Assembly: GCF_028747205.1 (NCBI RefSeq)
Contig: NZ_CP112880.1
Span: forward strand, 7,289,501-7,353,500
DNA from: Streptomyces sp. CA-278952
GTDB taxonomy: Bacteria; Actinomycetota; Actinomycetes; Streptomycetales; Streptomycetaceae
Direction: 5' to 3'
Length of the DNA stretch: 64,000 nt
Notes under the pieces: generated by a model
Databases searched by the model: none
What the model was told of the DNA's origin: nothing
Seen by the model: the letters and a program-made list of their open reading frames with translations, nothing else
In this document: positions 34,227 to 41,899 of the stretch, piece by piece
How the letters are laid out: each line of letters starts with the position of its first letter
Position numbering within the stretch: the stretch's first letter is position 1
Position numbers and translations under genes: made by a program

Positions 34227-34470
34227 AGCGCCGTGGATGGGCTCCGTGCGGGCGGAGCCCGTCCACGAACGTGCTCCAAGCCACTGCCGAGAAGCGCAGC
34301 GGAGGCCGCCGCACGTCCTTGGAATCGCGTACGGCGAGGAGTGCGCCGCTCAGCAGGGCGGTCTCCACGCAGTTGTTCATCCCGGTCGAGCGGCTGCTGC
34401 GCCGCCACCGCGGGGCGGGCGGCGCGGTGGACGGCGGCGGTGCGGAGGGCTGTGCGAGACGGTCTGACAT
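34219..34470 (-). CDS. DUF397 small regulatory protein
   Basis: Protein of 83 residues with the actinobacterial DUF397 core: [20 protein letters not shown], then [19 protein letters not shown] and FVDGLR. DUF397 proteins are nearly always encoded beside an Xre/DUF5753 regulator and act with it, in a way sometimes compared to an antitoxin or anti-regulator pair. Here the partner lies 9 bp upstream on the same strand. The N-terminal Pro/Ala-rich stretch is longer than usual. Confidence 0.9.
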   Translation of the reverse strand: MSDRLAQPSAPPPSTAPPAPRWRRSSRSTGMNNCVETALLSGALLAVRDSKDVRRPPLRFSAVAWSTFVDGLRPHGAHPRRFT

Positions 34471-34479
34471 GGCGGCCCC

Positions 34480-35334
34480 TTAGCTGCGTCTGATCTCGGT
34501 GATGAGGTCCAGCGAGCGTTCTGGTGACAGCGCGTGTGCCTGCAAGGAACGGAAGGCCGAGCTGTACGCGTCGAGGTCTTCTTTCCGTTCCAGATAGAGG
34601 CTACTCGTCAAGTGGTCAAGAACGACCACATCCAGATCAGAAATGTTCGGAAAGGAGAAAATAACGAAAGGGCCGGTGAGGCCGACGTATCCGCCGACCG
34701 AGAAGGGCAGCAACTGCAGTTGCACATGCGGCAGTCGGGCGACCTGGCTCAGATGGTGCAGCTGGTCCCTCATCACCTCCGGCCCGCCCACCTCGCGGCG
34801 GAGTACCGCCTCGTCCAGCACGGCGGTGAAGCGCAGCGGCGGACTCGCGCGCAGCACCCGCTGGCGGGTCAGCCGGACCTCGACCAGCGAGTCGAGCCGG
34901 CCGTCCGGTAAGCCGTCCAGCGAGGCGCGGGTCACGGCACGTGCGTATCCGGCGGTCTGGAGCAGCCCCGGCACCACCGAGGTCTCCAGTGTCCGGACCG
35001 TACTGGCCTGCGACTCCAGGCTGATGAAGTCCCGGTACTGCGGCGGGATCAGCCCCCGGTAGGCATGCCACCAGCCCGAACCGCCGCCGCCCGCCGACCC
35101 CGCGAGGACTTCGAGCAGGGAACGCAACTGGGTGTCGCACACCGCGTAGACGTCCAGCAGCCGTGACACGTCGGCGGGCGACACCCCGCTCGCGCCCGTC
35201 TCGATGCGGCTCACCTTCGACTGGTGCCAGCCGAGCAGCCGCGCCGCGTCCCGGCTGGTCAGCCCGGAGGCGTGGCGCAGACTCCGCAGCTCCTCACCGA
35301 GCTTGCGGCGTCGGACGACGGGGCCGTGCAGCAT
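34480..35334 (-). CDS. Xre-type HTH regulator with DUF5753 domain (WhiJ-like)
   Basis: Regulator of 284 residues: an N-terminal Cro/C1 HTH (RHASGLTSRDAARLLGWHQS, KVSRIETGASGVSPADVSRL) plus a C-terminal DUF5753 domain (residues ~95-275, with WHAYRGLIPPQYRDFISLE and LLPFSVGGYVGLTGPF). This is the WhiJ family, which acts in sporulation and antibiotic control in Streptomyces. It is followed by its DUF397 partner and diverges from a SpoIIAB-like ATPase gene; this three-gene set is typical. The divergent promoter holds an AT-rich palindrome. Confidence 0.92.
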   Translation of the reverse strand: MLHGPVVRRRKLGEELRSLRHASGLTSRDAARLLGWHQSKVSRIETGASGVSPADVSRLLDVYAVCDTQLRSLLEVLAGSAGGGGSGWWHAYRGLIPPQYRDFISLESQASTVRTLETSVVPGLLQTAGYARAVTRASLDGLPDGRLDSLVEVRLTRQRVLRASPPLRFTAVLDEAVLRREVGGPEVMRDQLHHLSQVARLPHVQLQLLPFSVGGYVGLTGPFVIFSFPNISDLDVVVLDHLTSSLYLERKEDLDAYSSAFRSLQAHALSPERSLDLITEIRRS

Positions 35335-35453
35335 GCCGGTCTCCTTCTGCTGTCGGGAAGGGCCGGTCCGTCACCGGGGCGGCCCGCAGAGGGGCCAGTG
35401 TGCCGTCCGCCCACGCCGTACGGGTCCCGAATTCACCGCTTCGAGCGACAGAT

Positions 35454-35463
35454 ATATGCATAT
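35454..35463. promoter_or_regulatory. AT-rich palindrome atatgcatat in WhiJ-like divergent promoter
   Basis: A perfect 10-bp palindrome within agatatatgcatatct, a strikingly AT-rich spot in GC-rich DNA. It lies 34 bp before the SpoIIAB-like start and 120 bp from the Xre start. It is a candidate Xre binding site. Confidence 0.5.
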
Positions 35464-35496
35464 CTTGGCCGAACGCCGTTACAGGGAGCTGCATCA

Positions 35497-36000
35497 ATGG
35501 CAATCTGGCGCGAAGCACAATCCTGGCCGGCCGCCGGTCGGCCAGGGCGGGAAAGGGACGGCGTCGCCATGGCAGACCATCAGGAAGCAACCGTCACGCT
35601 GCCGACCGATCCGGTCTCGGTCTCATCGGCTCGCAGACATGTCGCCAGGACCCTGGCCCTATGGGGCCTGCCCGACGACACCGAGTTCGCCGACACCATC
35701 CGGCTGATCGTCTCGGAGCTGGCCACCAACGCCGTTCAGCACACGTTCGGCCAGTCGCCCACCTTCACCGTGGACCTGCGCCTCGAACGCGACGAGGAGC
35801 TGTATCTCGGCGTCACGGACAGTCACCCCCGCTGGCCCCAGCGGCTGCCCGCCGCCGTACGGCAGGACAACGGCCGGGGCATGGTCATCATCCGGGCACT
35901 GGCCAAGGAGCGCGGCGGGCGGCTCCAGGTGACCCCGACCGCCGAGGGCGGCAAGACGGTCTGGATCGCCCTCCCCTGGGTCCTCCCGGTCCAGGGCTGA
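35497..36000 (+). CDS. SpoIIAB/RsbW-like ATP-binding protein
   Basis: HATPase_c-domain protein of 167 residues of the anti-sigma-factor kinase type. The N box is IVSELATNAVQHTFG, the G1 box DNGRGMVIIRALAKE and the last strand GGKTVWIALPW. In WhiJ-like clusters such proteins act with the Xre and DUF397 products; no cognate sigma factor or anti-anti-sigma factor is encoded nearby. ATG 35497 has GGGAG 8 nt upstream; an internal ATG at 35572 starts at the conserved domain and is the alternative. Confidence 0.87.
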   Translation: MAIWREAQSWPAAGRPGRERDGVAMADHQEATVTLPTDPVSVSSARRHVARTLALWGLPDDTEFADTIRLIVSELATNAVQHTFGQSPTFTVDLRLERDEELYLGVTDSHPRWPQRLPAAVRQDNGRGMVIIRALAKERGGRLQVTPTAEGGKTVWIALPWVLPVQG

Positions 36001-36011
36001 CCCGGTGAGGC

Positions 36012-36935
36012 TCATCGCGCGTGAGCCGTGCTCCCGCGGCCGAAGCCGCCGCGCAGCAGCGCGAGCAGCGTCGCCGCCGCCGCGGTCGACCGGTCGCCCC
36101 GGTGCACGACCGAGATGGTCCGGCGGAACGAGGCGGGCTCCAGCCGCCGGACCGAGAGCGGGGCCGAGGACATCGAGGCGACCATCTCCGGCACCACCGC
36201 CACTCCGAGCCCCGCGCTGACCAGCGCGCACACCAGCGCGTACCCGGGCGACTCACAGACCACCGCCGGGGTCGCCCCGGCCTCGGCGAGCGCGTTCTCG
36301 ACCCCGCGCCGGGGCGGATGGGTGGGCGCGCTGCTGATCAGCGGCCGCCCCGCGAGCTCGCCGACCGGCAGCCGCCCGGTGCCCTCGGAGAGCCGGTGGC
36401 CCACCGAGGTGACCAGCACCAGCTCCTCGACCAGCAGGGGTTCGACGAGAACGCCCGCCGACAGGGGCTCGGCCGCCGCCGGTTCGTAGGCGTGGGTCAG
36501 GGCGAGGTCCACCTCGCCCGCGACCACCGCGGCGATGCCGCCCGGCGGTTCGTACTCGGCGACGGCCAGCTCGACCTCCGGATGGGCCCGCCGGAACGCG
36601 CTCAGGACCGGTGGCAGCAGATGGATCCCGGCCGTGGTGAACGTCCCCACCCGCAGCCTGCCGCCCGAGAGCCCGGCCAGCTGAGCGAGCTCGTGCCGCG
36701 CCTGGTCCAGCTCGTCCAGGACCCGCCGGGCCCGGCCCGCCAGCAGCTCGCCCGCCGCCGTCAGCCGCGCCCCGCGGTGGTGGCGCACCAGCAGCGCCGC
36801 CCCGGCCTCCCGCTCCAGTTTGGCCAGCTGCTGGGAGAGCGCGGGCGCGGTGTAGCCGAGGCGGGCGGCGGCCCGGGTGATCGATCCGGCCTCCGCGACC
36901 GCCACGAGTGCCGCGAGCCGTGTGGGGTCGTACAT
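36012..36935 (-). CDS. LysR-family transcriptional regulator
   Basis: Regulator of 307 residues: LysR HTH (RLAALVAVAEAGSITRAAAR, LGYTAPALSQQLAKLEREAG) and a two-lobed periplasmic-binding-like effector domain. It starts at 36935, 73 bp from the divergent LysE exporter gene. That arrangement is typical of LysR activators (ArgP/LysG type) that turn on an amino-acid exporter when the substrate accumulates. The intergenic DNA carries inverted CCTTTAG/CTAAAGG heptamers. Confidence 0.92.
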   Translation of the reverse strand: MYDPTRLAALVAVAEAGSITRAAARLGYTAPALSQQLAKLEREAGAALLVRHHRGARLTAAGELLAGRARRVLDELDQARHELAQLAGLSGGRLRVGTFTTAGIHLLPPVLSAFRRAHPEVELAVAEYEPPGGIAAVVAGEVDLALTHAYEPAAAEPLSAGVLVEPLLVEELVLVTSVGHRLSEGTGRLPVGELAGRPLISSAPTHPPRRGVENALAEAGATPAVVCESPGYALVCALVSAGLGVAVVPEMVASMSSAPLSVRRLEPASFRRTISVVHRGDRSTAAAATLLALLRGGFGRGSTAHAR

Positions 36936-37008
36936 GAAAGCGTTCCTTTAGGCAGACCCAGAAGATTGCAAGTACACGCTAAAGGCTCCGCCGGTCCAAG
37001 GTGGACCC

Positions 37009-37668
37009 ATGGACGCACAACTGATCGCCTTCACCGGGGTCGCCGCCGGGATGGTCGCGCTGCCCGGCGCCGACTTCACCGTCGTCGTACGCAACGCCCT
37101 GGCCTCGCGCAGCTCGGGCCTGGCCACCGCGTTCGGCGTCGCCGGAGGGCTGCTGGTGCACACCGCGCTCGCGGTCGCCGGGCTCGCCGCGGTGCTGGTG
37201 ACCATGCCGGTGCTCTTCCGTACCGTCCAACTGCTCGGCGGCGCGTACGTGCTCTACCTCGGGATCAGCACGCTGTACGCGGCCCGCCGCCGGCCCTCGC
37301 AGGACAGCGCCGGCTCACCCTCCGGTACGCGGGAGGACGAGCCGGGGCGGCCCGTGACCGGGGAGTTCGGACGCGCGCTGCGCCAGGGGTTCCTGACCAA
37401 CGCGCTCAACCCCAAGGCCCCGGTCCTCTTCCTCAGCCTGCTGCCGCAGTTCGTGCCCCACGGTCAGCCGCCGCTGCCCAGGACCCTGCTGCTCGCGGCC
37501 CTGGTGGTGGTGCTGGCGCTGATCTGGTTCCCGGCCGTCGCCCTGCTCGTGGACCGGCTGGGCCGGTGGCTGCGCCGCCCGCGTACCGCCCGCGCCATCG
37601 AGGGCGGCAGCGGCGTGGCGCTCACCGGTCTGGGACTGGCCCTGGTCACCGGCCCCCTGCTGCGCTGA
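37009..37668 (+). CDS. LysE/RhtB-family exporter
   Basis: Membrane exporter of 219 residues with six predicted spans; the family exports amino acids such as lysine, arginine or homoserine lactone. Diagnostic is the N-terminal AAGMVALPGADFTVVVRNAL, followed by the second-span GVAGGLLVHTALAVAGLAAV and the loop RQGFLTNALNPKAPVLFLSL. A hydrophilic linker of ~30 residues lies mid-protein. It is divergent from a LysR regulator, its likely activator. A strong hairpin follows at 37685-37718. Confidence 0.9.
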   Translation: MDAQLIAFTGVAAGMVALPGADFTVVVRNALASRSSGLATAFGVAGGLLVHTALAVAGLAAVLVTMPVLFRTVQLLGGAYVLYLGISTLYAARRRPSQDSAGSPSGTREDEPGRPVTGEFGRALRQGFLTNALNPKAPVLFLSLLPQFVPHGQPPLPRTLLLAALVVVLALIWFPAVALLVDRLGRWLRRPRTARAIEGGSGVALTGLGLALVTGPLLR

Positions 37669-37684
37669 GGGCGCGGTGGACGTG

Positions 37685-37718
37685 GCGGGCGGCCCCGAGG
37701 ACGGGCCGGGCCGCCCGC
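37685..37718. terminator. Hairpin between convergent lysE and NlpC/P60 genes
   Basis: gcgggcggccc pairs perfectly with gggccgcccgc (11 bp) across a 12-nt loop. It lies 16 nt after the LysE stop and 25 nt from the NlpC/P60 stop, so it can serve both. Confidence 0.7.
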
Positions 37719-37743
37719 ATGGAAAGAGCGTCCGGTCGGTGGG

Positions 37744-38214
37744 TCAGCGGACCCGTCCGTACCAGACGCTCTTGGACCAGATCTTGGCCAGTCTCACCAC
37801 GTCCCCCGATTTGGGGGAGTGCCAGATCTTCCCGGCCCCGGCGTAGATGCCCACGTGGTAGACGCTGCGACCCGAATGGAAGAAGACGAGGTCGCCGCGT
37901 TTGCGCTGCGACTTCCCGATGTGGCGGGTCTTGTTGTACTGCTGCTGAGCCGTGCGGGGAAGCTTCTTGCCGGCCTTCTTGAACGAATAGACCGTCAGCC
38001 CCGAACAGTCGAAGCGGCTGGGACCGGCCGCTCCGTACTTGTAGGGGGCCCCCTTCTTCGACGCGGCGACCTTCAGGGCCTTCGTCGAGTGGGTGGCGGC
38101 CTCGGCATCGCTCACCAGACCGGGCGCCAGCATCGTGGACGTCACGGCCAGGGTGAGTACCGAAGCCGTACCGACCCGGGCGAACAGAGACGGGACATGA
38201 ACCTGCGCAGACAT
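37744..38214 (-). CDS. Secreted NlpC/P60 (C40) cell-wall hydrolase
   Basis: Exported peptidoglycan endopeptidase of 156 residues. A Sec signal (hydrophobic VGTASVLTLAVTSTMLAPGL, cleaved near SDAEAA) is followed by one NlpC/P60 domain: catalytic Cys in RFDCSGLTVYSFKKAGKKLP, His in VYHVGIYAGAG and the third polar residue in KIWHSPKSG. There is no extra binding domain, so it is a minimal hydrolase. ATG 38214 has GAAGGG upstream. The mRNA leader (38231-38405) contains a c-di-AMP riboswitch, consistent with control of wall turnover and germination. Confidence 0.92.
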   Translation of the reverse strand: MSAQVHVPSLFARVGTASVLTLAVTSTMLAPGLVSDAEAATHSTKALKVAASKKGAPYKYGAAGPSRFDCSGLTVYSFKKAGKKLPRTAQQQYNKTRHIGKSQRKRGDLVFFHSGRSVYHVGIYAGAGKIWHSPKSGDVVRLAKIWSKSVWYGRVR

Positions 38215-38230
38215 GCGCAACCCTTCGTCA

Positions 38231-38405
38231 GCCGCCTGTGAAGGATGACCTGTCGGGTTCGGGCTGGCGAAGTTGCCCGGCCGCTGTCGCGGCTTCACCC
38301 CGAGGGCTTCCCGGTCTCCCGGGCGGCCCGTTGTGCTCGGGTCCTCCACTCCTGCCGATCCACTCCTGTCGACCAGTCATCCGGGCGGCGGCAGGACTCG
38401 GCGTC
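38231..38405 (-). promoter_or_regulatory. ydaO-type cyclic di-AMP riboswitch
   Basis: The leader of the NlpC/P60 gene contains the conserved blocks of the ydaO motif in order: GGCAGGAGTGGAGGACCC (around 38338-38355), GGGGTGAAGCC (38291-38301), GGGCAACTTCGCC then GCCCGAACCCGACAGG (38247-38278), and closing CACAGGCGGC (38231-38240). In Streptomyces this class represses wall-hydrolase genes such as rpfA when c-di-AMP is high. The remaining intergenic DNA to 38756 holds a small GC hairpin (38417-38435) and no gene I can support. Confidence 0.87.
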
Positions 38406-38756
38406 CGCCCGGACCGCCCCGCCGCGGTGGCGGGGGCTTGTCGTCCCAGGGATCTTGACTCACCCGGTGCCGGATTTCCGAGCCGAAACAACGGTTTGTG
38501 AGTCTCCTCACCACTGATCCATTCGGGTGGACAGGCCGGATTCGCGCTCGCCCACGAGCCGGGCGCACACCCTCGTACCAGCGACGAAAGGGAGCATTTC
38601 GAGTACGGACCGCGCGCCGAGCGCAAGTTGAGCCGTCGCTCGGGCGGGTGATCGCCTACGCCGAACGAGCGAGACGAATCGGTCCCGGGGCCGGGCGTGT
38701 CGTGCCCGGGGCCGACCGGCCCGCTCCCGTAGCGCGCTCCCCGTGCGCGGGGCCGG

Positions 38757-39062
38757 TCAGTTCACGGGCGGCTCCATCGCGACCCGGCCCGCCCGGCGCT
38801 CCCCGTCCAGGACGCGCAGGGCCCGCGCCAGGGTGGCGGCGTGGATCCGCGACTCGCCGCGCTCGTGCATCAGGGCCAGGGCGTCGCGCAGCGCGGCCGC
38901 CCGGGAGGCCAGGGCCTGGGCGGCCCGCAGCGCGCTGTAGGTGTCGCTGCCACGGGCCGGGTTGATCCGGCCCACCTGGTCGAGCACGGCCAGATAGCAG
39001 TCGACGAACTCGCCCTCGGCCCGGGTCAGTGCGGGCAGGGGCGGGAACTCGGGTGGCTCCAT
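38757..39062 (-). CDS. Hypothetical helical protein downstream of clpP-like gene
   Basis: Soluble protein of 101 residues, unrecognised. It is almost entirely helical by composition (LTRAEGEFVDCYLAVLDQVG, ALRAAQALASRAAALRDALA, ATLARALRVLDGERRAG) with a Pro-rich start. GAGGTG lies about 9 nt before ATG 39062. It begins 37 bp after the ClpP-like stop, same strand, so it is probably co-transcribed and could be a partner or adaptor of that protein, which is inference from position only. Confidence 0.72.
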   Translation of the reverse strand: MEPPEFPPLPALTRAEGEFVDCYLAVLDQVGRINPARGSDTYSALRAAQALASRAAALRDALALMHERGESRIHAATLARALRVLDGERRAGRVAMEPPVN

Positions 39063-39099
39063 CGGCGTTTCACCTCGCGTCGTACGGCGGCCGGGAGAG

Positions 39100-39705
39100 T
39101 CAGCGGTTGTCCACGACGTGGTCGACCAGCCCGTAGGCGAGGGCAGCCTTGGCGTCGAGGATGGTGTCGCGCTCGATGTCGGCGATGATCTGCTCCGCGG
39201 TCCGGCCCGTGTCCCGGACCAGCATGGCCGCGAACATCTCGCGGGTGCGCACCAGTTCGCGCGCGTGGATCTCCAGGTCGGACGGCTGGCCCCGCATCGG
39301 CTCCTCCATGGCGGGCTGCTGAATGACTACCCGCGCGCCGGGCAGCGCATGTCGGCGCCCCTTCGCCCCGGCCGCCAGCAGGGCCGCCGCGTAGGAGCCC
39401 GCCTGCCCCAGGCAGAAGGTCTCCACCTCGCAGGTCAGGAACCGCATCGTGTCGTAGACCGCGGCCATCGCCTGGAACGTGCCGCCGGGGGAGTTGATGT
39501 AGAGCGACAGGGGCCGGTCGGGATCGGCGTGCTCCAGATACATGAACTGGGCGATGAGGTCGCTCGCGGCGATGTCGTCGATCGGGCTCCCGAGGAAGAC
39601 GATCCGCTCGGACAGCAGCTTCGAGTACGGGTCCAGCGTCCGGGTCCCGGTCGCGGTGCGCTCGGTGAACTCCGGCAGTACGTAGCGGGCGGCGGGGCGG
39701 ATCAT
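39100..39705 (-). CDS. ClpP-family protein lacking the catalytic histidine
   Basis: ClpP-fold protein of 201 residues. The oxyanion SPGGTF and nucleophile loop [20 protein letters not shown] (Ser retained) are present, as is the late acidic [19 protein letters not shown]. The catalytic His of MIHQP is replaced: [13 protein letters not shown] has Gln (codon CAG). With no His the Ser-His-Asp triad is broken, so on its own it should be inactive; it may act in mixed rings with an active ClpP. It resembles the monocistronic extra ClpP of Streptomyces (ClpP5-like). GGAGAGAGG precedes ATG 39705. It diverges from an orphan antitoxin gene. Confidence 0.88.
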   Translation of the reverse strand: MIRPAARYVLPEFTERTATGTRTLDPYSKLLSERIVFLGSPIDDIAASDLIAQFMYLEHADPDRPLSLYINSPGGTFQAMAAVYDTMRFLTCEVETFCLGQAGSYAAALLAAGAKGRRHALPGARVVIQQPAMEEPMRGQPSDLEIHARELVRTREMFAAMLVRDTGRTAEQIIADIERDTILDAKAALAYGLVDHVVDNR

Positions 39706-39756
39706 GGCAGTGCCTCTCTCCTGGAGCTGACCATCCGTCTGCCCATCCGTAAAAAA

Positions 39757-39783
39757 TGTACAGGACGTACAGAAGGTTATGAT
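39757..39783 (+). promoter_or_regulatory. YefM/Phd-type operator and -10 of orphan antitoxin
   Basis: TGTAC-aggac-GTACA (39757-39771) contains TGTACA, the core bound by YefM antitoxins. A -10 box TATGAT (39778-39783) follows and ends 7 nt before the antitoxin ATG, implying a leaderless transcript. The site is about 50 bp from the divergent clpP-like start. Confidence 0.6.
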
Positions 39784-39790
39784 GGGGACT

Positions 39791-40075
39791 ATGGCCTACG
39801 AGATTCCGGTGACGCAAGCACGGGCGGAGCTCGCCGAACTGATCAACCGCGTTGTCTACGGCGGTGAACGCGTAGTGGTGACGCGGCACGGCAAACCGCT
39901 CATCGCCCTGGTTTCCGCCGCTGACCTGCAACGACTCGAAACCGATGAAGCGGCTGCCGAGGAGCAGGTGATCAGCTCGGTCTCCTCGATCGGCTCCGCG
40001 CCATCCGCTCAGGGCGAACGGCGCAGGTTCGGCATCGCCGCCGAGCACCGCCCCCACGACGGCCGGGACGTCTGA
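39791..40075 (+). CDS. Phd/YefM-family antitoxin without adjacent toxin
   Basis: Antitoxin of 94 residues. The N-terminal [20 protein letters not shown] and [20 protein letters not shown] are the Phd/YefM DNA-binding dimer core; the C-terminal third is acidic then basic and would normally grip a toxin. No toxin gene follows: the next features are a terminator and a convergent membrane-protein gene. Start ATG 39791 opens the conserved domain; an upstream ATG at 39779 lies inside the -10 box. It may be a free regulator, possibly of the divergent clpP-like gene. Confidence 0.87.
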   Translation: MAYEIPVTQARAELAELINRVVYGGERVVVTRHGKPLIALVSAADLQRLETDEAAAEEQVISSVSSIGSAPSAQGERRRFGIAAEHRPHDGRDV

Positions 40076-40100
40076 GGCCGCGATTCCCCAGGACGGCATG

Positions 40101-40138
40101 GAGCCGGGCGCCCCTCCGGCAGGAGGGGCGCCCGGCTC
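40101..40138. terminator. Perfect 17-bp hairpin, bidirectional terminator
   Basis: gagccgggcgcccctcc pairs perfectly with its complement around a ggca loop, between the convergent antitoxin and membrane-protein stops (40075 and 40158). Confidence 0.85.
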
Positions 40139-40157
40139 GGCGACGCGGATCCGGAGT

Positions 40158-41141
40158 TCAGCCGGTCAGGGCCGGCTCCCGGACGGGTGCGGCCGGCTCG
40201 GCCGACGTGGGCGCCCGCCGGGCGAACAGCACCGCCGCCAGGCCGAACAGCGACCACAGCGAGAGCGTCAGCGCGGCGCCGCCCGCAGCGCTCCCTTCGA
40301 AGAAGGCGACCGAGCGGAGCAGTGAACCGCCCGCGCCCGGCGGAAGCCACTGGCCGATCACGCCGACGGGCTCGGGCAGCAGCTCCGGTGCGCTGGTGAC
40401 GCCGGAGAAGGGGTTGCCCAGCAGGACCATCAGCAGCGCCCCGAGCCCGATGCCGCGCGGCCCGAACAGGGCGGCGAGTCCCGCCACGGCCGAACCGATG
40501 GCCAGCACGGTGAGCGCGACCACTCCCGCCTCCGTCCACCAGTCGCCCGCGATCGCGCCGAGCCAGCTGTGCGCCACGGCCGTGGCGGCGAGGCCCACCA
40601 GTGCGGCCGACCCGACCAGGGTCACTGCGGCCCGTGCCCCGCGCAGCCCCGCCAGGGTGACGACGGCTCCGGCCGCCATGCCCGCCAGGGCCAGCGGCAG
40701 GACGCTCGCGCCGAGTGCGCTGCCGCGTGGGTCCCCGGGCGGCGCGGCGACCACATCGGTGACCCGGACCGGGGTGCCCTCGGGGGCGGACGCCGTCACG
40801 GCCTCGCGCAGCAGCTGGGCGACGACGGGGCTCGCCGCCGAGGCGGTGAGCAGGTGCGGTCCCTGCGGGGTGACGACGACGGCTCCGTATACGGTCCGGT
40901 CCTCGATCGCGGTGCGGGCGGCGGCCTCGCCGTCGAAGCGGTGCACGTCGAACGCGCCGTCGCGCTGCTCGAAGCGCTGTTCCAGCTGCTGGGCCGCCGC
41001 CGCCGGGCCCGCGACCCCGACCGGAAGGTCGCGCGGTGCGATCCGGGCGGCGGGCCAGGCGAAGGCCCAGAGGGCGAGCGTGACCATCAGGGGGATCAAC
41101 AGGATCACCGCCACCGCGCGGCGGTTGGGTGCGGTGGGCAT
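40158..41141 (-). CDS. Multi-span membrane protein, ABC-2/YhgE-like
   Basis: Membrane protein of 327 residues. One span near the N-terminus (VILLIPLMVTLALWAFAWPA) is followed by an extracellular domain of ~120 residues (DGAFDVHRFDGEAAARTAIE) and five more spans from residue ~155 (LPLALAGMAAGAVVTLAGLR onward). This topology matches YhgE/Pip or DUF3533-type proteins related to ABC-2 permeases. It diverges from a TetR gene with two matching operator-like sites between them, the usual layout of a TetR-controlled export protein. GAGG lies 6 nt before ATG 41141. Confidence 0.8.
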   Translation of the reverse strand: MPTAPNRRAVAVILLIPLMVTLALWAFAWPAARIAPRDLPVGVAGPAAAAQQLEQRFEQRDGAFDVHRFDGEAAARTAIEDRTVYGAVVVTPQGPHLLTASAASPVVAQLLREAVTASAPEGTPVRVTDVVAAPPGDPRGSALGASVLPLALAGMAAGAVVTLAGLRGARAAVTLVGSAALVGLAATAVAHSWLGAIAGDWWTEAGVVALTVLAIGSAVAGLAALFGPRGIGLGALLMVLLGNPFSGVTSAPELLPEPVGVIGQWLPPGAGGSLLRSVAFFEGSAAGGAALTLSLWSLFGLAAVLFARRAPTSAEPAAPVREPALTG

Positions 41142-41190
41142 GAGAGGCCTCGATTCGTGCGGCAGTAGAGCATCTGCATCGACATCTGAA

Positions 41191-41209
41191 AGAAGGATCG
41201 TTCGTTTTA
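41191..41209. promoter_or_regulatory. TetR operator-like repeat 1
   Basis: agaaggatcgttcgtttta matches the copy at 41250-41268 in 18 of 19 bases. It lies 50 bp before the membrane-protein start on the minus strand, well placed to control it. Confidence 0.65.
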
Positions 41210-41243
41210 CGTCGTGTCCCCACTGTCGGCACACCCTGCGGGA

Positions 41244-41272
41244 TTGTCAAGAAGGAACGTTCGTTTTAGGTT
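41244..41272 (+). promoter_or_regulatory. tetR promoter with operator repeat 2 in the spacer
   Basis: TTGTCA (41244-41249), exactly 17 nt, TAGGTT (41267-41272), and the ATG follows after 6 nt (leaderless). The operator-like repeat agaaggaacgttcgtttta (41250-41268) fills the spacer, so bound TetR would block its own promoter. Confidence 0.72.
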
Positions 41273-41278
41273 GGTGCC

Positions 41279-41899
41279 ATGGCTCGCGTATCCCAGGAAC
41301 ACCTCGACGCCCGTCGCCGTCAGATCCTCGACGGTGCGGCGCGCTGCTTCGCCCGCAACGGATTCCACGGCACGTCCATGCAGGACGTCCTCAGGGAGGT
41401 GGGTCTGTCCGCCGGAGCGGTCTACCGCTACTTCCCCGGCAAGGAGGACATCATCGCGGCCATCACGGAGGAGACCTTCGCCGCCATCCGCAGCGCCTTC
41501 GAGGAGGCCTCCCGCATGACGCCCCCGCCCACCCCGGACGCTCTGCTCGGCCGGGTGCTCGGCGGGGTGCTCGCGGGGGAGGTGCACGGGCTGGAGCGCC
41601 GGGCCTTCGCCGCGCTCGTCGTCCAGCTCTGGTCCGAGACGCTGCGCGACGAACGGCTCGCCGCGCTCCTCGACGACGGCTACGCGACCATGCGCGTCGC
41701 CTGGGCGAAGCTCGTCGGCGCCTACCGTTCCGCCGGGATCCTGACGAGCGACGTCCCCGGCGACGATGTGGCGCGCACGATGATCGCGACGGCACAGGGC
41801 TTCATCGTGCAGGAGGCGCTCTTCGGGGACGTACGCCCCGAGGTGCTGGAGAACGGGTTGCGCGGGCTGATGTCCATGAACCCGCAAAAGACCAGTTAA
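41279..41899 (+). CDS. TetR-family repressor
   Basis: Repressor of 206 residues. The HTH region RCFARNGFHGTSMQDVLREV, GLSAGAVYRYFPGKEDIIAA is classic TetR_N; the C-terminal ligand domain is all-helical. It diverges from a membrane protein, its likely main target, and two near-identical operator sites lie between the genes. The start is leaderless by promoter position. The inducer is probably a toxic compound exported or excluded by the membrane protein, which is inference. Confidence 0.92.
   Translation: MARVSQEHLDARRRQILDGAARCFARNGFHGTSMQDVLREVGLSAGAVYRYFPGKEDIIAAITEETFAAIRSAFEEASRMTPPPTPDALLGRVLGGVLAGEVHGLERRAFAALVVQLWSETLRDERLAALLDDGYATMRVAWAKLVGAYRSAGILTSDVPGDDVARTMIATAQGFIVQEALFGDVRPEVLENGLRGLMSMNPQKTS

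Noticed and set aside
38417-38435. ccccgcc/ggcgggg hairpin upstream of the riboswitch as a terminator
   Set aside because: It precedes the aptamer and has no U-tract; may simply be leader structure.
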